DNA of 64,000 nucleotides. Origin: Typha latifolia. Its lineage: Eukaryota; Streptophyta; Magnoliopsida; Poales; Typhaceae. Below are positions 59,987 to 64,000 of this stretch, piece after piece. The stretch covers positions 2,237,001 to 2,301,000 of the forward strand of contig CM034110.1 of assembly GCA_019914945.1 (NCBI GenBank). The letters run 5' to 3'. A program made the position numbers and the translations under genes. The first letter of the stretch is position 1, and the number at the start of each line of letters is the position of its first letter. The notes below the pieces were generated by a model. The model was not told the origin of the DNA and did not search any database. It worked only from the letters and a program-made list of their open reading frames with translations.

Positions 59987-61993
59987 TCATACAATTCCTC
60001 CATGTCTAAAACCAACATCTCCTGTATCCCCACCTGAATCCAAGCCACTCGGCGAATCATACCATTTGGTACTATCAGTATAGAATCCATCCACCTGCAT
60101 CCCAACCAGATTTGGATCCGTCACAATTGTCTCATCATGTCTCACAGGCTTTATTATTTTGGAATCCTCGTCATCATCATCCTCGCCACAATTGAGGATG
60201 CTCTTCTCATCAAAATCACCGACATCTTCCTTCATCATCCACTTGTCAGACTTCAGACTTTCACCAATAAGTATCTTCCTATTTTGGCAATCCGCTGCCA
60301 TCCTGCCCCATGGCACAATGGATCCAAGACTTGAACCAAATTCAGCCTCTTCCTCCTCAATCATCTCATCATCTTTACCAAATATCCTATCATGCCGATC
60401 CAGATGGTGGGTCCCCTCAGTCCCCCATGGACTAACATCCTCGTCACCAACTACAAACGGCTCCTCTGCATGTTGCATACTCCCACCGAAACCAAATTTC
60501 CTCAGCCTGTGCAAAATATCTGTTATTTCATTTGACAGTGAACACATCATCTCTAATGGCACCTTAGATATCTTCCCTTCCAACAAAGCCACCTCAGCCT
60601 TCAGCTCCTGGACCTGCCGCAGAACTATGTGACGGGGATCACTGACCTCCTCCTTACCCATAAAGTTAACAAACAACTCAGACTCATTCTCCTCACTAAC
60701 ACCATAAACCTCCGGGTCAAATTCAAGGGCCCCCTTGTGCCCAACCAACCGGTGAACAATCCTAGCATTGCCATCTAAAGGACCAGGCTCATGCCCTGAA
60801 TGCACAGCATACAGCTTGAACACAGCATTACCTTCCTCCTGGTAGACAAAGGTCTTATCTTTCTCATTGTAGTTAGCAATGGGAACAATGGCACGGATGC
60901 GGAACCCGCAACCGCACCGCTTGGACTGGTACGGCTCCCTTTTAAGAGCCCTGGCCTTCTTCCCTCCAGAAGCAGAGGCTGACGACGCCGATGTAGGCTC
61001 CCCAGCACGGTGACATGCGTAGTCCTTCACTTCGGCCATAAAAGGCTTGTACCGAATATACTTCTGCCGAATGCAAAGCACCACCTTATGCTTCGCGGCG
61101 AGCTGCTGGAGCCGGCGTGCGACATCCCTGGCTGGCACTTCCAGAGTCTCCGTGTACTCAAACCGTCGCCGCTTCGCCCTAGCCGGTGAAGCCGCCCCAC
61201 GGGATGCGGAGGTGCAGATAGGGCATGAAGCTACACAGACACGGACAAACGATTCGGGAATGCCATAGAACTTGGCACCGACGGTCCACGACTGCTTGAT
61301 GCGGTCGACTGTGTCCTTAAGCCCAAGGTGGCGGAGCAGATCGGGGTCGGCGTGCGCCGCCAAGACGATCTCCTGCCATTGGTCGACATGGGACACCCGC
61401 TGCGTCGGGTTGTTCTTGAAGAAGAGGGACTCGTCGGGGGAGGCAGCGAGCTTGTCTTGGATGCGCTTCCAGGCGGTCAAGTAGGCGGTGTCCTCGTTGC
61501 GGTCCTTCCACACGGCGCGCCACGATTTGAGCACGGACCGAGGAGTCGCGGCGCGGATCTCGTCGGAGGTGGCAAGACGCGATTCCAAGATGCAGCGGAC
61601 CATCAGGGAGTGGGAATCGCGGTTGAAGGTGTAGAATTGGGAGGAGACGTGGGGGGTGGGGTCGATGAAGGGCATGGAAGGCGGCGGAGCGGGGTTAGGG
61701 TTAGGGTTCGGATCGGAAGAGGAGGAGGGCTTGTGGTCTTCGATTAGGGTTTCCTCGTCGTCGTCGTCGTCATGGTGGGAGAAGAGGAGGGAGGAGAAGT
61801 GGTTGGTGGCGTGGGGGTCGGAGTCGTCGTCGTCTTCCATGAGGAGGGGGTTTGGGTGTAGGAAGTCGTCGCCGAGGGAGGGAGGAGTCGGGGTTAGGTT
61901 TAGAGTTTCGGTAGGAGGGGAAGGATGGGGTTTGATGATGGAGGGGTTCATCGGGGTGATGGTGGGGGATGGCGATGAGGACGACTTCGGCAT
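59987..61993 (-). CDS. Uncharacterised plant nuclear-type protein with integrase-like HHCC and FAR1-like zinc motifs
   Basis: A single-exon frame of 668 residues and the only intact gene in the window. Residues 1-120 are Pro/Ser-rich and acidic (low complexity). Residues 125-200 are a conserved-looking helical region. Residues 214-260 match the integrase zinc pattern H-X7-H-X34-C-X2-C (H214, H222, C257, C260) with a central W236. A basic run (KRRR) at about 274-277 could be a nuclear signal. Residues 327-401 resemble the FAR1/WRKY-GCM1 cysteine-histidine cluster (C327, C360, C362, H398, H401). Residues 455-500 may form a coiled coil, and the C-terminal part is acidic. A DNA-binding regulator derived from transposon domains is my inference; the exact function is unknown. 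The 5' half is GC-rich and the 3' half less so. The leader at about 61994-62035 is GA-rich on the coding strand. Confidence 0.85.
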   Translation of the reverse strand: MPKSSSSPSPTITPMNPSIIKPHPSPPTETLNLTPTPPSLGDDFLHPNPLLMEDDDDSDPHATNHFSSLLFSHHDDDDDEETLIEDHKPSSSSDPNPNPNPAPPPSMPFIDPTPHVSSQFYTFNRDSHSLMVRCILESRLATSDEIRAATPRSVLKSWRAVWKDRNEDTAYLTAWKRIQDKLAASPDESLFFKNNPTQRVSHVDQWQEIVLAAHADPDLLRHLGLKDTVDRIKQSWTVGAKFYGIPESFVRVCVASCPICTSASRGAASPARAKRRRFEYTETLEVPARDVARRLQQLAAKHKVVLCIRQKYIRYKPFMAEVKDYACHRAGEPTSASSASASGGKKARALKREPYQSKRCGCGFRIRAIVPIANYNEKDKTFVYQEEGNAVFKLYAVHSGHEPGPLDGNARIVHRLVGHKGALEFDPEVYGVSEENESELFVNFMGKEEVSDPRHIVLRQVQELKAEVALLEGKISKVPLEMMCSLSNEITDILHRLRKFGFGGSMQHAEEPFVVGDEDVSPWGTEGTHHLDRHDRIFGKDDEMIEEEEAEFGSSLGSIVPWGRMAADCQNRKILIGESLKSDKWMMKEDVGDFDEKSILNCGEDDDDEDSKIIKPVRHDETIVTDPNLVGMQVDGFYTDSTKWYDSPSGLDSGGDTGDVGFRHGGIV

Positions 61994-62040
61994 CAGCCCG
62001 CTCTCTCTCCCCCTTTCTTCTCTCTTATCTCTCTCGTGCT
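61994..62040 (-). promoter_or_regulatory. GA-rich leader / proximal promoter of the host gene
   Basis: On the coding strand a GAGAGAGATAAGAGAG-type purine run directly precedes the ATG, similar to GAGA elements common near plant start sites. Upstream (62048-62071) are four GGAAAT-type repeats, and an (ATT)n run lies at about 62156-62177. No clear TATA box was seen. Confidence 0.4.
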
Positions 62041-62799
62041 TTTTTAGAAATGGAAATGGAAATGGAAATGGAGTGAGTTGGAAAAATGTGGACTCGGCAA
62101 ACGAAGTCGCACAGAGGATGTCAGTCCAAAGCGTTTGAGACGAGTCAAGAGGATTTTTATTATTATTATTATTATTAAAAATGATAAGCCAGCTAAAATT
62201 TAATTAAAACGGCCCCAGCAAAAGTCCTTGGGAGTTAACAAGAAGATACAACAAATTTCAGGGGGTGGGGAGCGAGGAGTGACGAGGCCCTGAGAACACA
62301 AAATTAAGGAAAATAAAATTTGATAATAACTATCTGCCTTCATAAATGATGTCCAAAATAGCCTCAGGGAATCTTTTAGTTTTTCTTATAGCATTATTCA
62401 TTATGCTAGAATCTAGTTCGACATCGATTAAAGCAATGTTAAGTTGGGCCCCTGAAATAGAGGCCTTTGCTGGCTTTCGCTTTTAAGGCCGAGCCCATTG
62501 TGACAAGCTTGACACTAATGTGAACTAAATAAAAGAATATTTTGTTGAATTGTTTTGGCTTTCTATAATTGTCAAAGCATGTGTCATTTTTATAATTGTT
62601 CTACATATTACTATATTGTTACACAATCTGAACAGAAATATAAGATTATGAACTAAATAAGTTAAAGATAATCTTCAACTAAATGTTGAGATTGATGGAG
62701 GTTGGTTTACGACTTGGTTAGTTGAAGATTTTATCTCATTTACACCGCCCGGATAAGAGGAGGAACAACCATTAGTTTGTCACAAAGAAATAAGAACAG
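62041..62799. other. Upstream region of the host gene
   Basis: Contains the short simple repeats mentioned above. Around 62670-62730 AATCTTCAACTAA and TTAGTTGAAGATT form an inverted pair. No gene was recognised. Confidence 0.4.
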
Positions 62800-63480
62800 T
62801 TAAGAAAAAAAGCTTTTTGTAAAGATATTAGCATGTAGATGAGCAGTAGGAATATATCTGACACTAATTTCTTTATCTGCAACCTTCTCACGTACAAAGT
62901 GAAAATCAACCTCAGTGTGGTTTGTCCAAGCTTGAAACATGGGATGTGAAGCTAATGTCAAAGCTCCAAGATTGTCACACCAAACAATAGGAGCATAAAA
63001 CAATGATATACGCAATTCCTCTTCATGAGCATACGTAGCCAATATAATTCAATAGTAACAATGGCTAAACCTTGATACTTTGCTTCCATACTGGATCATA
63101 AAACAACCATACCATACTACTTTTTGATTGACCAAGCAAGACAATTTCAAACATACACACTATAGCCCATTGTAGAGCATCAATTAGATGGATCACTTGC
63201 CAAATTTGAATCACAAAATGCCATTAAATTGTGAGAACCATGAGTAAAGAACAAACCATAATCAGGAGTACTCTTTAGTGAAGGACACATTAGTTGTCGT
63301 CCAATAAACTAATGTAGGAGAATGCATAAATTAACATAACTAATTCACGGTATGAACAATAGCTTGCTAAATTTGAGTGCAATATTGCAAAGCTCTAATT
63401 ACTTGTCTATAAACACTTGGATCAAGAAGTGGATCACCCATGTTTGTAGAGAGTTTGGAGCTAGAGAGAAAAATAACGTT
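62800..63480 (-). pseudogene. Copia RNase H remnant
   Basis: The open part at 62800-63042 (minus) holds VWCDNLGALTLASHP, then EVDFHFVREKVA, then VRYIPTAHLHANIFTK, the C-terminal end of copia RNase H. Upstream (63060-63450) the decayed translation continues with CFMIQYGSK and DPSVYRQVIRALQYCT, as in the canonical RT-RNase H region. Several stops mark it as dead. It is close to, but not part of, the host gene. Confidence 0.8.
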
Positions 63481-63484
63481 TTCA

Positions 63485-63565
63485 ATGTGAACGGATTGGA
63501 TCAAATTACATCATGGGAATATTGGGCTCGATGAATTGAGTCTATTTATTTATCTGCTTATATAA
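63485..63565 (+). repeat. Family Y LTR fragment
   Basis: GGATTGGATCAAATTACATC and then GGGCTCGATGAATTGAGTC resemble the start of the Y LTR at 7701. It is only a short match, and the rest appears lost. Confidence 0.4.
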
Positions 63566-63748
63566 GTTAGTTAGAGTCGGCACCTTGTGTGCCTTTTTCC
63601 TCAGGTGGAGAGAGGGGTTGTGGTGTGGTGGCCTCCCTGCTGACGACAGTGTTTGCCGACAGCCACTCCCCTTCTTCTCCTCAAAGAAGGAGGGGGTTGG
63701 GATGTAATTGGATTGGGTTAGTTTCGGCCCAATATAACTCGAGCTTAG

Positions 63749-64000
63749 TGTAACGCCCCCGCCCGGCACGGGCACGTGCACGCCCACGTGCCCACACGGC
63801 ACACGCAGCGCACGCAACAGGTCGGGCGGGGCCTGTCCCTCCCAGATACTCTCCTGTGCATACATAATCATGACATCATCAAATAAAACTTGTTAACCTA
63901 TCCATGATCACATAATCCATCACCAAATACATCATGCTATCAAAAAAACTTGTTAACATACGAATATCCAAGTTCATAATAATATACATTAAACCACTAC
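63749..64000 (+). repeat. Start of a Del/Tekay-type LTR, running off the window
   Basis: Begins TGTAACGCCC and is collinear with the start of the solo LTR at 21412 through to the end of the window (for example TAAACCACTA at both). Whether it is solo or belongs to a full element cannot be seen. Confidence 0.85.

Noticed and set aside
60159..60632. 157-codon plus-strand open stretch (and 61328-62138 stretches)
   Set aside because: Antisense shadows of the intact minus-strand host gene.
61690..61712. GGGTTAGGG-type telomere-like run
   Set aside because: It encodes an Asn-Pro repeat in the N-terminal low-complexity part of the host protein and is only a few units long.

Overview
The window is plant nuclear DNA from a flowering plant with a transposon-rich genome. 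The evidence is plant-type Ty1/copia and Ty3/gypsy elements with initiator-Met-tRNA primer sites, plant L1-type LINE protein domains, plant hAT (BED/DUF659) remains, and a plant-style single-exon nuclear gene. That gene is GC-rich at its 5' end and AT-richer towards its 3' end, which hints at a monocot; the species cannot be read from this sequence. There is one convincing intact host gene, at 59987-61993 on the minus strand. Nearly everything else is transposable-element sequence, much of it nested.

Layout. 1-4456 is a decayed Ty1/copia element (minus) with its 5' LTR. 5390-8994 holds two related LTRs, each followed by a decayed primer site, with a small non-autonomous element (family Y) nested between them. 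9879-15203 is a complete Ty3/gypsy chromovirus (element 1, minus, exact TCAAT target duplication). 15204-20356 is mostly featureless, but carries a copia gag scrap and an orphan exon whose 5' splice site is split by a hAT-type element. 20357-26910 is Del/Tekay-type LTR sequence broken by a solo LTR (21412-24606, exact CCTTA duplication) and by a scrambled chromovirus fragment (25379-26687). 26912-27606 is a solo Y LTR (TACAC duplication). 27612-34650 is LINE sequence, interrupted inside its endonuclease region by a second complete chromovirus (element 2, plus, 29200-34538). 34980-39000 contains copia and LINE remains and a diverged chromovirus LTR. 39000-54650 is intergenic, with a MITE-like pair, a hAT transposase pseudogene, gypsy RT/RNase H scraps, another solo Y LTR (51277-52120, TACAA duplication) and a second diverged chromovirus LTR. 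54648-59986 lies downstream of the host gene and contains tandem duplications. 62800-63480 is copia RNase H, and 63749 to the end is the start of another Del/Tekay-type LTR.

The most unusual content is the chromovirus family represented by elements 1 and 2. (i) Both copies go straight from protease to integrase: reverse transcriptase and RNase H are missing at the same in-frame junction. The lineage therefore seems to have amplified using an enzyme supplied in trans, while keeping its own gag, protease, integrase and chromodomain. (ii) The end of the LTR holds a 42-bp unit repeated so that two extra primer-binding sites lie fossilised inside U5, ahead of the working one. (iii) The U3 region, directly upstream of the TATA box, carries an array of the palindrome GCGTTCGAACGC. 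The same kind of array occurs in the LTRs of an unrelated Ty1/copia element and of other LTR families in this window.

The host gene encodes an uncharacterised nuclear-type protein. It combines an integrase-like HHCC zinc-binding pattern with a FAR1/WRKY-GCM1-like cysteine/histidine cluster, which suggests a regulator assembled from transposon-derived domains.
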